Part shown: piece after piece, positions 33,000 through 45,597 of the stretch
How the letters are laid out: the number at the start of each line of letters is the position of its first letter
How positions within the stretch are numbered: position 1 is the stretch's first letter
Position numbers and translations under genes: made by a program
The notes under the pieces: generated by a model
What the model was told of the DNA's origin: nothing
Database searches by the model: none
What the model saw: the letters and a program-made list of their open reading frames with translations, nothing else
DNA from: Pontederia crassipes
Taxonomy: Eukaryota > Streptophyta > Magnoliopsida > Commelinales > Pontederiaceae
DNA length: 64,000 nucleotides
Direction: 5' to 3'
NCBI GenBank assembly: GCA_030549335.1
Contig: CM060186.1
Span: 25,287,189-25,351,188 of the forward strand

Positions 33000-35004
33000 A
33001 CATATCGAATACATCACTGATGAGACAAATTTGGCTTCTTCCCAAATATTGCCTCATAAGGCATCTGATCCTTTACTGATGAGGTCGGTGAGCGGTTTTC
33101 AGGTAGTTTGCTGTGGCTACAGCTTCTGCCCAGAATTCTTGCCTCAATTCAGTCCAACTCAGCATACATTTGGCCTTCTCTATGAGTGACTGATTTAACC
33201 TTTCAGCTACTCCATTCTGCTCAGGTGTATATGGAGTTGTCTTCTGCCTTGCAATACCATTGTCCACGTAGAACTGCTCAAACTTATCTGAACAAAATTC
33301 ACCTCCATTATCTGTACGAAGGACCTTGATCTTGCAGCTCAATTGATTTTCCACCAAAACTTTAAATTCTCGAAACTTATTGAATACATTTGATTTATTC
33401 TTGATAAAATAAAACCAACTGTATCTCAAAAAATCATCTATAAAAGAAACATAGTACCTGGACCCTCCAATAGATGGAGTCGGAGTTGGTCCAAAAACAT
33501 CACTATGGATCAGTTCGAGAATCTTCGTTGCTCTTGAATCTGTGTGTTGAAAACTGACTCGATTCTGTTTTCCATGGAGACAATGTTCACAGAACCCGAA
33601 GCCCACAGAACAATCCAGAACTCCTTCTACCATCTGACTTGATGCTATGGTAGAAAGTCATTTCTCACTGATATGGCCTAATCTCTGATGCCACAGCATA
33701 GATGTGCTGTCTTCATCTTCTTTTGCCTATTCAGAAATAAATCCGCAGCCCATAGATATAGTCTCTCCGAACAACTTGTACAATGTGCCATAGCGAACAC
33801 CTCGCGCATTCACAATAAACCCTTTGACCATCTTGCACGAATCCTTGTCGCAACTGAATATAACACCTGAATATGCCATTGTAACAACAGATAATAAACT
33901 CCTGCTCATAAGTGGTATATGCATCACATTTTGTAGAGTCTTCACCATGTCATCATTCATCCTCAGCTTCACCCTGCCACGTTCAATAATCTGAACCGCA
34001 GTGTCATCTCCGAGCATGACATCCCCACCATTATACTCCTCATATTCATAAAACCAGTGTCTATGAGGTGTCATGTGGTATGAAGCACCAGTATCGACGA
34101 GCCAGACATCCTTATCTGACTGTACCATACATGCAGAAGCCACATACATATCTCCTGCCTCAGCCTCCTTTTTGTCCGAGGTTGACTCAGCTTCTTTCTT
34201 ATGAACCGGCTTATTTTTGCAATCTCGCTTCAAATGGCCCCACTCTTGACATCTTCAGCATTGCACCTTCTTATTTTTACTCTTCGAACGCCCACGAGAT
34301 TTGGATCTCCCTCTCTGATTTTGATTCCTTTCTAGTTGCCTTCCTCTGACCGCCATCGCATCTTTACCAGAACTTGCCGATCCCTTTCTCCGTATTTCCT
34401 CTGATAACAAGGCAGCACATACACTTTTATACGAAAGTTCTTTATCCCCGCCACCAATTACGACAATCAGATTGTCCCATGAATTCTGCAGCGAACAGAG
34501 CAATGTTATTGCCTTATCATTATCTTGAAACTTAACACCGATTGATACAAGTTGACTGATCACCGTGTTAAAGTTATAAAGATGAGTAAAAAATGAGTCA
34601 CCCTCATGCATCCGAAGATTGTACAATTTCTTCCTCAGAAATAACTTGTTAACCAATGACTTACTTTGATATAGGGATTCCAACTTCCTCCACAGATCTC
34701 TGGTTGTAGGTTCGCTCATCACATTCGTAAGAATTGAATCCACGAGACAAAGCCGAATCAAACCCTTCGCTTTTCTATCAATCCGATCCCACTCTTCGAT
34801 CGCCTTTGGATCTGCCTGACTGGAGGAAGCCGTATCTGAAGCCTTCGCTGCATCTGCAGCCGTCGCCGCTTCTTTGCCTGGCCTCTCCTTCTCGATTGCC
34901 GTCCAAAGATCTCGATCACAAAGAAGATCCTCCATCTTCATCTTCCAGAGATCAAATCGCGTTCCATTAATTTTTTCTATCTCAATCCGCGATCCTCCTG
35001 ACAT
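33000..35004 (-). pseudogene. Copia gag-protease-integrase polyprotein, interrupted
   Basis: Gag runs 35004-34255 (MSGGSRIEIEKINGTRFDLW start, UBN2-like LYNLRMHEGDS region, basic tail). The zinc knuckle reads C..C...GHLKRDC, with a stop codon (34255-34257) in place of the usual tryptophan. The same frame continues through protease (WLVDTGASYHM) to a second stop at 33727-33729, then LWHQRLGHIS (pre-integrase HHCC region), another stop near 33650, and integrase 33633-33073. Catalytic D, D and E are visible in HSDVFGP, RTDNGGEF and EQNGVAER. A frameshift near 33105 moves the end, PYEAIFGKKPN, to another frame. Then RT is lost. Gag would form virus-like particles and integrase would insert the cDNA. 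Confidence 0.9.
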
Positions 35005-35051
35005 CTCGAATAAACCCTAATTCTTCGAACAACCTGTGCTCTGATACCAAT

Positions 35052-35539
35052 TGATGGGAAAATTCGAGAACAAGGAGAGAAGATCGCAGAGAGATTGCAG
35101 AAAAATAGAGGAGACACACGAATTTACCCAAGTTCACCCTTGAGATGAGGGCTACGTCCTGCAAAGAGGTTCCACTATATCGTTTAGGTTTACAGCCACC
35201 ACACAGATTACATTAGAAATTAGGCTATTAATAGCCTCTCCAAATCGGGTTTAAAACCCAAACAAATAAAGAAAAAACCTAATCCGAACCACACGGGCCG
35301 ACTAAACAAAAGCCCAAAACCCGTCTAGGTTTCGTGGGCGCTGCCCCCGAACCCCCGCCCGCTCACCGGCGAGGTTCACATGAGCGGGACTACCGTCGGG
35401 GGGCGGGGCCCCCGAACCCTCTCTTTCGTTCGTACGCCAGCAGCACTGCTAATTGTGTAATACTCAGATTCCCCTAAGCTCACGTGGGCGAACCCAGTGT
35501 GAGAAACAAGGGGTCCTGAAGTATTCACCAACTCTAACA
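35052..35539 (-). repeat. Copia 5' LTR (minus-strand orientation)
   Basis: 488 bp, direct repeat of 32077-32557, with the same GC hairpin stretch at about 35338-35352. Confidence 0.9.
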
Positions 35540-35559
35540 AGATGATCTATGTAACTTTC

Positions 35560-36232
35560 CCTCGGTGTTGATGCTTTGCCTAGGCACATTGATATACTAC
35601 TACGTCAAATTAAGAAAAATGGTGTGGCTGAGTTTGAAGGGGCAAGATCCTGCTAAGGTTGAGGCTTGGTTGAAATAGTTGGAATGTATGTTCAAAATGA
35701 TGGCATTGAGAGATGATAAGAAGATGTTCTCCGGTGAGTTTGTTGACTAAGAATATTTTGTCTCGATGGAAGGACAAATATAAAAATTATGGATTGACAT
35801 GGACATAGACTAATTTCAAGAAAGAATTTTGTGGTTTTTACATCTTAGTCTCACATAGTGTAAGAAAGTTCAAGATTTCATAAATTTGAGATGGGAGATG
35901 ATTTAGTGGCATCATATACTATTAGGTTTGAAACGTTATGCAAATTGTGTCTAGGAATAGTGTACACAAATAAAGAAAAGAAGATAATCTATATGGAGAA
36001 ATGTTTGCATAGGGTCAAGGCTAAAATTGCTTGTAACAATTGCGGGGCATATGTTGATGCAAAGAATTTGACACTCAAGTCTAAAGAACAAGTAGAGGAG
36101 AGTCAATTGTGGGCAAATCGCAACAAAAGGCAACAAGAAAGAAGTGAAGGCAGCTTGAATCCAAAGAGGGGTAGAATGGATGTATGCAGAGGGACACCTA
36201 GCTTGACTAGAGGACGAGGTATTGATTAAAGG
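35560..36232 (+). pseudogene. Ty3/gypsy gag remnant
   Basis: Across several frames one reads DPAKVEAWLK then stop, LECMFKMMAL, a W..FKKEF block, and MGDDLVASYTIRFETLCKL. This order matches the retrotransposon gag domain of Ty3/gypsy elements. An upstream part (about 31950-32076) was separated from it by the copia insertion. Stops and frameshifts are frequent. It ends with a basic segment (NRNKRQQERSEGSLNPKRGR). Confidence 0.7.
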
Positions 36233-37110
36233 GTAGAGAAAATTTTGTGGTATATAGTGATGCTTTACGTTAGGAACTTAGTTGTGCTTTGATGGAATAT
36301 GGGAAGATAATTTCTTATGTGTCAACAAAGTTGAAGTAATTACTCTACTCATGATTAGAGTTGACGGCTTTTGTATTTTCATTAAAAATATGGAGACATT
36401 ACTTGTATGGAGAGCATGTCTAGATTTTCACTAATAAAAAAAATTTGGAGTTGAAGATACGAAAAGAGCCTAATCAAAGCTATGAAAGATGAATGGAGTT
36501 CATTAAGAATTATAACTTGATTATGAAATATCATTCAAGAAATGTAAATGTGATTGACAATGCATTGAGCTGGAAGTTCAGGACAATGTGACACCGGAGG
36601 AGCATATAAGGATGATTTTCCACTTGAGAGTGGATGACTATGGAGGCTTCTTATGTAACCTCCGCTTGACACCAGTGTTGTTGGATAGGATCCGTAGGTA
36701 CAGAAGGATGACATATACACTTTTATGCTTATGGATCGACTAAAAATTAGTTGTGGTGAAAAATATTATCTTGTAAATAAAGATGAGACACTCATGTATT
36801 GAGATAGACTATTTGTACTTAGGACATATGATTTGAGAAAGGAGGTTATGGAAGAGTCATAATGCAATATACTCACTACGTTCAAGTTGCACCAAGATGT
36901 ATAGGAATTTGCGTACAAATTATTTTTGGCCATGAATGAAATAGAGTATTACAGATTTTTATTTCTCATTGTCAAGTATGTCAATGATTTAAGGCTGAAC
37001 ATCAAACTCCTTATTGGAAATTGAACTCATTGCCTATACCCGAGTGAAAAAGGGAGAAGATTAATATAAATTTTGTGACAGATTTTTCAATCAACAAGAA
37101 GGATAATAAT
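36233..37110 (+). pseudogene. Ty3/gypsy RNase H and integrase N-terminus remnant
   Basis: It reads ENFVVYSDALR, ALMEYGKIISYVSTKLK, LELTAFVFSLKIWRHYLYG and NVNVIDNALSWK, the RNase H block of gypsy polyproteins. Then come RLFVLRTYDLRKEV, a degenerate HHCC region (YRNLRTNYFWPWM), and the start of the integrase core, cut at about 37110. Gag is followed directly by RNase H, so protease and RT are deleted. The integrase core is lost by fusion into the LTR. Confidence 0.75.
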
Positions 37111-39468
37111 GCTCCATTTCATGCCGATCATTACGCTAGTAAGTTGGGAATTATTAGTAGGTTCTTTAGGCTCATTTTGAAGGGCTTTGATCGTACTTTC
37201 TAACTCCCAATTGTGCAGTGATCGAGGGGATTTTCGGCCATGCGATTTTCGATGAGTTCACCATGGATTCCAGGCATTCCTACTAGCATCACACAGATGA
37301 CTCACTTTTGGAAGTTACTTAGATTTATTCTTACAAAAATTGAGCGATAATATTTTTAGGTTCATTAGATTCAAATTTGGTCATTCTTCGACAATATTTT
37401 CAATGGCTCATTCTCTGGTGATATTTGGTAAGTGAATGTATGCTGATTTAAAGTTTATTTATTTTATTATTGATGAATAAGGTGATCATCGGTTGTTTCG
37501 ATGTTTAGGTAGGTGCAATTTTGATTTTTGAGAGTGGGTGCTACTATTATTGTGGTGAGAATGATCGGATAACTGAAAATAAGTTTTATGATGTAGGTAA
37601 GGGTTTAATTAGAAATTATTTTAAAGTTTCGTTTGAATTTTATTTATAGGGGTTTCTAATTTGAGTGTGATGATTTGTTGTTTGTTTATAGGCTGATGCT
37701 AGTCGCGAGGACTTTGCTTTCACCTTGGTAAGTGTTTTAGCAAATCCATAATACGACTAATTTATGATAAGCACACCAAGTTGTTGTTAGTTGTGAATTA
37801 CAAATTTTATTTTTATAATGTTAATGAATCAATTAATCGATTAGTTGTCAAATAGCTGAAAAGGATTTATATGAACTTAGGCGGAAGAATTAGAAGTTTT
37901 ATTTTTTAAGTGTCAAAATGTTGTTGAGTAACCTTACTTGAGATGGTAAGGAATGATAATATACCTAGTTCAGTAATAGTGTTGTATTAGAATTTATAAT
38001 GGTGATTAAAACCTAAATCGATGTAATGGATGTGATAGGTTGTGCTTACTCTTGAGATAGTTTGTGATTCGATGAATCTGAGGTGAGCAAACCTATCTCT
38101 ACTAATATGAATTACTCAACTCTTCAAAGAGATGAGATTGTTCCACCCACTGTGGGATGAATTTTTGTGCTAGTTTTTTTTTTTGTACATGATTATACAT
38201 ATTTGCATCCTCCATATGTGTGTCATCATACGAACTATGGTAATATTATAAATTTTGAGAAATACCACTAGAGATGACAAAGGATTTCCTTGTACATCTT
38301 AAGTAAAGATTCAATTTTGGAAAGAAAATGTTTTAATAGGATGAATTCAGATTCTAAACCTCCAGAATTTGCATTCATGCATCATATGTATTGCATGTAA
38401 AACTCACATAAGGCGAAGTGTTTTTATATTGAAGGATTAGAAAACTCAAGATAGACCGATTGAGATTCAATTTTCTCTCTATTGATTTAGTGACATGAAG
38501 AACATGATCAATATTCTTTGTCGATATAGTGACATGAAAGGTGAAATTAGAACATGACGATATGCGAATGATGGAATGAAAAAAGAGAAGAAACAAGCTT
38601 TGTTTTTATATAGTAACACAATGAATATTCATGTCTTGTGATGATATAATGATGCGAGGGGCATAATTAAAACAATTAACCTATGGTGATATGGTGAGTA
38701 TCGATGAGTGATATGAATATTCGTGTTTCATGATGCTTTCCGAAATTTTATGATTTTTATGTTGTTACCATGCATGTGCACTCATATCATTCATTTTGTA
38801 TGATCATTATTAAAAGGGGTCTATTCTAAAGAAATGAAAAGGTTTGAATATTCCTTGAAAATAAAGATATTGGTTTTTTGTCACTTTTTTAATAATTGCA
38901 GTAGTTTGACTCATGTTGATGTTCATCCTTTTTGTTTAATCTTTACAAGTAATGAATGGAAGTATAGTTGCTTGATTGTCTTGAAATAAGAAATGTAAAT
39001 GGAGCTAGAGAATGAATTTGTGTGAGAGGTGTGATCATTGATTTGGTTACCTTTGTATTTCATTTATTTTACTATACGAATTATTAACTTAGAAGAATAT
39101 TTTGAATGATTTTGGAGTTCCTAGATTATAATGTAGAGCGATGACACTTAAGATATGTCATTTATGAGCATCTATCTCATAGTTTTGATTGGAGAGTGAG
39201 TTTGTGACTCACTGTCTTGAGCTTGAGTCCCACTCTTTTATTTTTATCTTGAATTATGCTTTAAATGATTAAAGTTTTGTAATTAAATTGCCTTAGATGA
39301 AATATGTGAAATGTTGTATATGACATATTAATGAATTTATGCATACATAATGTCCAAATTTTTAAAATTTTGTAGAGTTAGTTTATTTTCATTGGTATTT
39401 GATATGCATTTCAATGATGGTTTTATGATTTCACCCCTTGTGAGCCTAATGGGGAGTTGAGTGTTACA
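37111..39468 (+). repeat. 3' LTR of the gypsy element, first about 360 bp missing
   Basis: It aligns with the 5' LTR from base 26432 onward and ends GTGTTACA. The join to integrase sequence at GCTCCATTTCATG shows a deletion that removed the integrase core, PPT and LTR start. It lacks the two insertions seen in the 5' LTR. Confidence 0.75.
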
Positions 39469-40083
39469 ATTGATCTAATAATTGTTATGATATTTTGTAA
39501 CTAAAACTAATCATTAGGATTGGAGGCTTAATTCTCATGAATTTGGGATTAGTGTCATCTTTACTTAACGTTTTTTAATGTCTACATTTAATGCAATAAT
39601 TTGTTTCTTTTTCCTTCACTATCTGGTTATCCTTTTGTGCAATAAATCCCTTGTGATATTCAGGATAACAAGGATCCTAAATGTAACTGTCCAATGAAAT
39701 TGGAGTGGTTGTAAAGTCTAAAGGGAGTGACTTAGATGTGTTATCAGATGAATGTGTCGAACATATGTTTAGATTTTTATGACATCTCAAGAGAAAATGT
39801 AATGGATTCCTAAATCTCATTTAGCTAGACTAAATGCTGAGTTTTGATATGAGAGTAAAAAACTTTGAATGATTCTTGACACGAGTGTAAAAATATGCAT
39901 TTTAAGTTCTATCGTTTCGATGTCCAACTGTCTTAATTTTTTCAACAAATAATTGTCTGCAGTACTCTTTTGAAAAGAGTCTGCAGACACTAATGATTAT
40001 CATCAATTGAATATCATTTTTTTAGCTTTTTTTGGTCGATCTTTTTAATTGAACAAGAAAGAAATATCAAAAGAAAAGAATAT
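39469..40083. other. Intergenic, no gene seen
   Basis: AT-rich, 615 bp between the gypsy 3' LTR and the next solo LTR. Nothing is recognised. Confidence 0.5.
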
Positions 40084-42269
40084 TGATGCATGAATTTTAT
40101 AACATTTAATTTATGTTGCATTTAGATTTAGTTTTGTAATTTTCTCACGGCATGCATCAATTTTGTTTCAGTTATTATAATTATTTCTTAGAACTCTCAA
40201 ACTACCTAGGTGTGCGTAATTTTTATAGGAATATCTCTGATTTCGGTGGAAATTATCAAAGAAATCTGAAGAGAAAAGAATGAAGAAATCAACTTTAGAA
40301 GCAGAAAACAGACTGTCTCACGGGCCATGAAATGCAGATAACGCCCTTTCAGCAAATTTCCACGGCCCACAATTCTCTTCTCACGACCCGCACAGAAAGA
40401 ACAACTTTCGGCCGCATATTCTCATTACCGGCCGTAAGCATAGTATAATGCCAACCAGATTGAAGACACAGACCGTTAGGGACAATTCACGAGTCTTACA
40501 AAGAGATATTCATCCCTCACGGAAGCATTATGGGTCATCATGGAACCTTCACATACCTCATAATAGGTCGTAAGGCATTCATAACGGGTCTCACATATTG
40601 AAGAACTAAATCGAAGAAGTATTACGGGTCGTTATATGGACTTACGATTCGCAGCAAAGCTCGACTTATTGGTCACCGACCGTAACATCTATTTAACGGC
40701 TTATATAGAATCGGATGAAAATCGAGTGCATATATATTATGAGGTGTAAGGGAGCCATTATGACACATACAGAAAGGTATAAAGTCTTGTCAGAAATATT
40801 ACGGGTCCTAATGAGTATCTAACGACCCGTTATATCAGCTATCATAAATTTTGCTTGTAAAAGAACAAGTCAAATTCATTACTGATCATAACATGGAGAT
40901 CGCGGATCCAACTTACGTGCCATCACATGATAATCATGGCTCCTACAGAAGCCGAACACAGAGTTGCCCGAGTTATGGACTGTTACCTTTGTGTTACGGG
41001 CCATTACGTGTATGAGAAAACTTTGAATCAAAATCAAAATAGGCTGTGAACAGCTCATCACGGGCCATTAAAAGTACTGATTTTTCCTGGTCATCGATTT
41101 TTTGAATGAATTTTGATCAAATCACGAAGCCAGGACGGTGCCCAACCTTCTAGAAGATTTGTTTGATGATAAAAGCTCTGAATTAAAAATAAAATCACGA
41201 GATTTTTGGGTCTAAAAGGAGTTTAAACTGCAAACCCTTGTTTGGATAAAATTTGGACTCTCAACTTCTCAGAACTCATCAAGAATCTTGGAACTATAAA
41301 TAGAAGACCTCTGAAGATGTGAAAATTTGTGCTTGAGCCCTGGAAAGTTGTGCCCTACTGTAAAGAAGAAGATTTGAAGCCATAAGATCGTCAAAGGAGA
41401 AGGATTGCACAACAACTCGTCGATTAGTGCAGCGTGATCGTCCAAAGGTTCTGAAGGTTGCAATTCTTTATCTCTTCATATTCTTGGATGATCTTTACCT
41501 TATTTTTCATAGTTCATAGTCCTGTAATAGAGATATTATATTTGCTTCAAAAAGATAGATTGTCTGGACCTCATTCTTATTCAAGTTAAATTATTAAGTC
41601 AACTTCTTTTGATTATATGTGTTAAGTTTAATGCTTTTTATGAGAAAAATTATTTCTGGAGTTAGATCACAAGCCTAAACAAGGAGTGATCAATTCCAGA
41701 AGTTATTATTCTTTTGATAATTGATCCTTTAATTTTAAAGTTAAGGCATATATAACACATATTCAGTAATTCGTCGTATATGCTGAATAATGTGCGGTTT
41801 ATTATTCTGTCTAAAAGTATGGGTGGATAATAATTTAAGAGTTACATTGTCACACATCATGATTCTCTGTAAAAATAGTAATCGACTTGTTTTATGCGAT
41901 TGTTGATCTTATTTGGATTAGGATAGTTTGATTTGCAATATTTTAGGTGCTCTTAATCCGTCTCAAGATTTGATCCAATTGTTCTATCATTATTTGATTA
42001 GTTCCGAGGCCCAGATATATCTAACATCACTCTAATCATCCAAAATTTCCAAAGATCATCACCACTTAGTGTTAAGCATCAATTATCTATTTTTTGCAAT
42101 TTTTATATTTCTGTTCTACATGTACCAAACCCTTTTTCTCTTAAGAGATTTTTAGGATAGGATCAATTTAATAGTTCCTCGTGGGATCAACAACTCTACT
42201 CTTCACTCTATTACTTGATACGACTAGTGTAGTTGCTAGCTATTATATTGTTACTTATTTTACGCATCA
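40084..42269 (+). mobile_element. Solo LTR (GGCC-palindrome family), copy 2, 2186 bp, 5-bp TSD
   Basis: It starts TGATGCATGAATTTTATAAC and ends TTATTTTACGCATCA. AATAT flanks it perfectly at 40079-40083 and 42270-42274. The 3' portion has CCTCGTGGGATCAACAACTC and ACGACTAGTGTAGTTGCTAG, a type of sequence found at the ends of Athila/Tat-like gypsy LTRs (inference). From 40310 to 41060 it is filled with palindromic words such as CACGGGCCATGAA and TTACGGGCCATTACG. Confidence 0.85.
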
Positions 42270-43982
42270 AATATCAGTTTTGCATTTTGCTTGTGAAGTT
42301 TTGGCTTTCAATTACTAAGCTTAGTCCCATTTAGTACCAAGATCGGATTCCTTTCTTCGAAGCCATAGTATTTGATAAGGAATTGACCTCTTTCTAGTTC
42401 GACCTCAACTCTAGTACAAGGAATGTCGTATGCTTGCGACTAGAGTTTTATAAGTAGTTGGGAGTAACAGATTTGTAAAATTTAAAAGATTCAAATGGTA
42501 GTATCTTGATGCATGCAAAATACAACATATAATTAGCCATGCATTTAATCACATTTTGATTTCTTTTCATATAACATGTATCATTTTATGACCTTATTTG
42601 TTTTAATTTTATAAAAATAGAAATCTACCCAAATTATATGTTTTATGCAGAAAAATAAGTGAATTGAGTAAGTAAATCAAGAAACAAACGACACTCAAAT
42701 CGGAGTTAAACGGAACTAGAAAGTGGAAATTAGTGAAGGCTGTCAGGGCTGAAATGAATGTAACAGGTCGTGAAGAGACCGTGACAACCCGTGACAGAGG
42801 GTCATTACAAGCCCATTACGACCTATTAAATGTCCAATGTTTTTTTAAGAAAATGGCTCGAGTTACGGGCCGTGACCAGAATGTTACGGGCCGTAAAAAA
42901 TAAGAACTTTTACTCCGATTTGGACACTGTTAGGGCCGGGAATTGATGTTACGGACCGTGAAAAGGACTGTAAGGGCTGTTACATCGACCGTTACGAAGA
43001 TTGTTTTCGATATTTCTTCGACTTTTCTGGGGAATTTCAAATCCAAATCGAACCCAAACTTTATCCTAAGCCTTAAGGATGATTGGGAAACTATTTACTC
43101 ATATTTGAAGAAATTTTGAATGGTTTTAAAGACATATCAAAGTCTATTTCGAATTTACTTATTTTAATATGAAAAGACTTCGAGAAACTTTGCGACAACC
43201 CTTGGTACTTTTGGAGGCTATAAATAAAGACCTTAGGAGACAGAAAATGGTGTGCTTGAGGCCTGGGAGTTCGCTACATTGCAGAAAAAGAATTTCAGAA
43301 TTTTTGATATTTGTTCGGGAGGATCTGCGGAGCAATTCAGTGCGTGTACTCTACATGCTACAAAGATCATCGAAGGTGAAGAATTATGTCTTCGACCTAT
43401 TGTTTGGATTATCTTTACTCATACTTTATATGCCTAATTAATTCTGCAATGGAGATATTTATTCTTTATAAGAAAGTTGAACTTGGCTGCTAGATTAGAA
43501 TTAATATAGTTATTTCAGTTTCTTTTGATTATGATTGTTGTGCTTAATACTTTTTACTGAAATTATTATAATCTAAGATAAGACTACAAATCAAAATTAA
43601 GGTGGTTAGTTTTAGGATTTAATAATTTTCAGTAAATCGTTCTTTAACTTGAGAGTTGAAGCAATTATAACACAAATCCTGTAACTCATCGTTTGTGTTA
43701 GATTTTGTGGGGACTATTAGTTTTTACCCAGTGAGGATAACTGTTAGTTTAGGACTTACAACTTAATACATCTTAATATCTTTTTTAACTGAAGATTAAC
43801 TCCACGTTTGTAATTCTAAGTTTTGTGAGAGTTAAGATAGTTTGATGTACTCAGTGTAGAAATCATTAATTTAAGTAATCATAATCCGTCTCAAGAACTG
43901 AATATATTCATCACTATTATAATTCAATCTTCATAGTTGATCACGTTAGTTAATCATTATCTTTAATCATTCAGAATACTTA

Positions 43983-45597
43983 CACTACAAGAAAAATTGA
44001 CTTTTCAGACGGTCGCGACCGTCTAAAATTTTGCAAAATCCGTCGAAAAATGAAGTTTCCAACGGTTTTTTTGACGGATATGATCTGTCGAAAAATTGCT
44101 CATCACAAACACTTTTCTGACGGGCAAGAGATATCCGTCGAAAGTTTCGACGATCGTACCCATCGAAAATTTTCGACGGTGACAACCATCGGAAGTTACG
44201 ACGGTCGCAACCGTCGAAAATTTTCTACGGTTGCGACCGTAAAAAACTTTTGACGGTGGCAATCGTCAAAACTTTCGATGACAGTGTTTTTCGACGGCCT
44301 AAGCCATTTGTGATAATGTATAAAATAATAAAAAAATTGGCCACCAGTGGCCATTCCAAGCTGCGTGCGGCCGTTCCGCATGCGGTTGATCCATATATGT
44401 GTGGCCGTTCCAGGCCGTCTGATGGCCAATCCAGGCCGTCAGGCGGCCGATCCGCCATGAGACCGCTGATCCTAGGCGGTGGTTCTGCCACGAGGCGGCC
44501 GATCCAAGCTGAGCGTGGTCGGATCAGGCCGCCGGGGGCGGATCCGCCGTGAGGCGGCTGATCTAGGCCGCGTGCAGCGGGATCAAGCCGCCAAGCGAAG
44601 GAACCGCCGCGAGGCGGCCGATCCAGGTGTCGCGCGCGGCCTGGATCGGCCCCCTCACGGTGGACCCGCCGCCTCGCGGCCTGAGCCAGGCCAACCGCAC
44701 CGCGAGGGGGAGAGAGAGGCGTCGCCGGCCACAGGAGAGAGAGGGGTCGTCGGCCACGGGCGAGAGAGACAAAGAGAGAGAGAGGGGTCGTCGGCCACGG
44801 GAGAGCAAGAGAGAGGGGTTGTCAGGAGGGTCATCCTTCGGTGGTCATCTGGGAGAGAGAGGAAATATAGTAGAAGAACATGAATAAATAGAAGGAAAAA
44901 GTGAGTGGAGAGCGGGAAATGAGAAAAAAAAAGGTGGAGAGTGTGGCGGGATTATTTTTTAATTACCGATGATTTTGACCGTTGAAAAATATAATAATAA
45001 AATAATATTTTTATGTCACCCACGATTCGGACTGCTACAACTTTCGATGGTCCAAATTGCCGACAATTATAATAATAAAATACTATTTATATTATATATT
45101 CTGATATATAAGATTATAATATTTAATTACTTTTTCCTTTACCGACGGTCCAAACCTCGAAACTTCCGACGATCCGAACTGTCGGTAATTATAATAATAA
45201 AATACTAATTATATTATATATTTTGATATATAAGATTATAATATTTAATTAATTTTTTCTTTACCGATGGTCCAGACGAACTTCCGATGATCCGAACTGT
45301 CGGTAATTATAATAATAAAATACTAATTATATTATATATTATGATATATAATATTATAATATTTAATTATTTTTTCCGTTACCGATGGTTCGGACCGTCA
45401 AAATGTATAACAATAAAATATTAATTACATTATATATTACATAATGTTACTGACGGATTAGACCGTCAGAATTTGCGACGGATAGGGAGCCATCTGGAAT
45501 TCCGATGTTCCAAACCGTTAAAAAATAAAATAATAATATAATATTTCATAATTTATTTTTTATATTTTTGACAATCAGGATCATCGGAAAGTTCATG
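43983..45597 (+). mobile_element. CACTA-like element inside solo LTR copy 3
   Basis: The left end is CACTACAAGAAAAATTGACT, followed by many GACGGTCGCGACCGTC-type palindromes (44010-44310), a GC-rich island, and repeated AT units with ATAATAATAAAATA.TA and CCGA(T/C)GGTCC motifs (44960-45540). No transposase. A matching right terminus (..TTGTAGTG) was not found, so the right border is placed where LTR sequence resumes. Confidence 0.65.
44340..44880. other. GC-rich island of the third CACTA element
   Basis: Rich in GGCCGATCC and GCGGCC words, followed by a GAGAGAGA purine-rich stretch with GGGGTCGTCGGCCACGG repeats at about 44744-44802. Open frames here reflect composition. It sits in the same position relative to the palindromic array as the island at 20560-21362. 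Confidence 0.55.

Larger units (their letters stand above)
32077..35539 (-). mobile_element. Ty1/copia element with intact LTRs and TSD but no reverse transcriptase
   Basis: LTRs are 32077-32557 and 35052-35539, both TGATGGGAAAATTC..CTCTAACA. AGATG at 32072-32076 and 35540-35544 is a perfect 5-bp TSD. The PBS (35038-35049, minus strand TGGTATCAGAGC) is a perfect match to Met-tRNA. A PPT AAGTGGGAGAA (minus strand) abuts the left LTR. The internal region is only 2.5 kb and reads gag, protease, integrase, then the end of RNase H, with the RT segment missing. The LTRs differ at roughly 5 percent of positions by eye, so the insertion is not very recent. Confidence 0.92.
26070..39468 (+). mobile_element. 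Ty3/gypsy retrotransposon, decayed and heavily nested
   Basis: The 5' LTR (26070-31561) is followed by a PBS, gag remnants, RNase H and integrase remnants, then a 5'-truncated 3' LTR (37111-39468). LTR ends are TGTAATG..CATTACA. Long LTRs, a Met-tRNA PBS and TGTAA..TTACA ends suggest a Del/Tekay-like chromovirus (inference). Expected TSD bases are AATAG on the left and ATTGA on the right, so they do not match. Protease and reverse transcriptase are deleted. Confidence 0.75.

Noticed and set aside
44479..44883. Frame of 134 codons rich in Arg and Gly
   Set aside because: Product of the GC-rich and GAGAGA repeats of a CACTA element.
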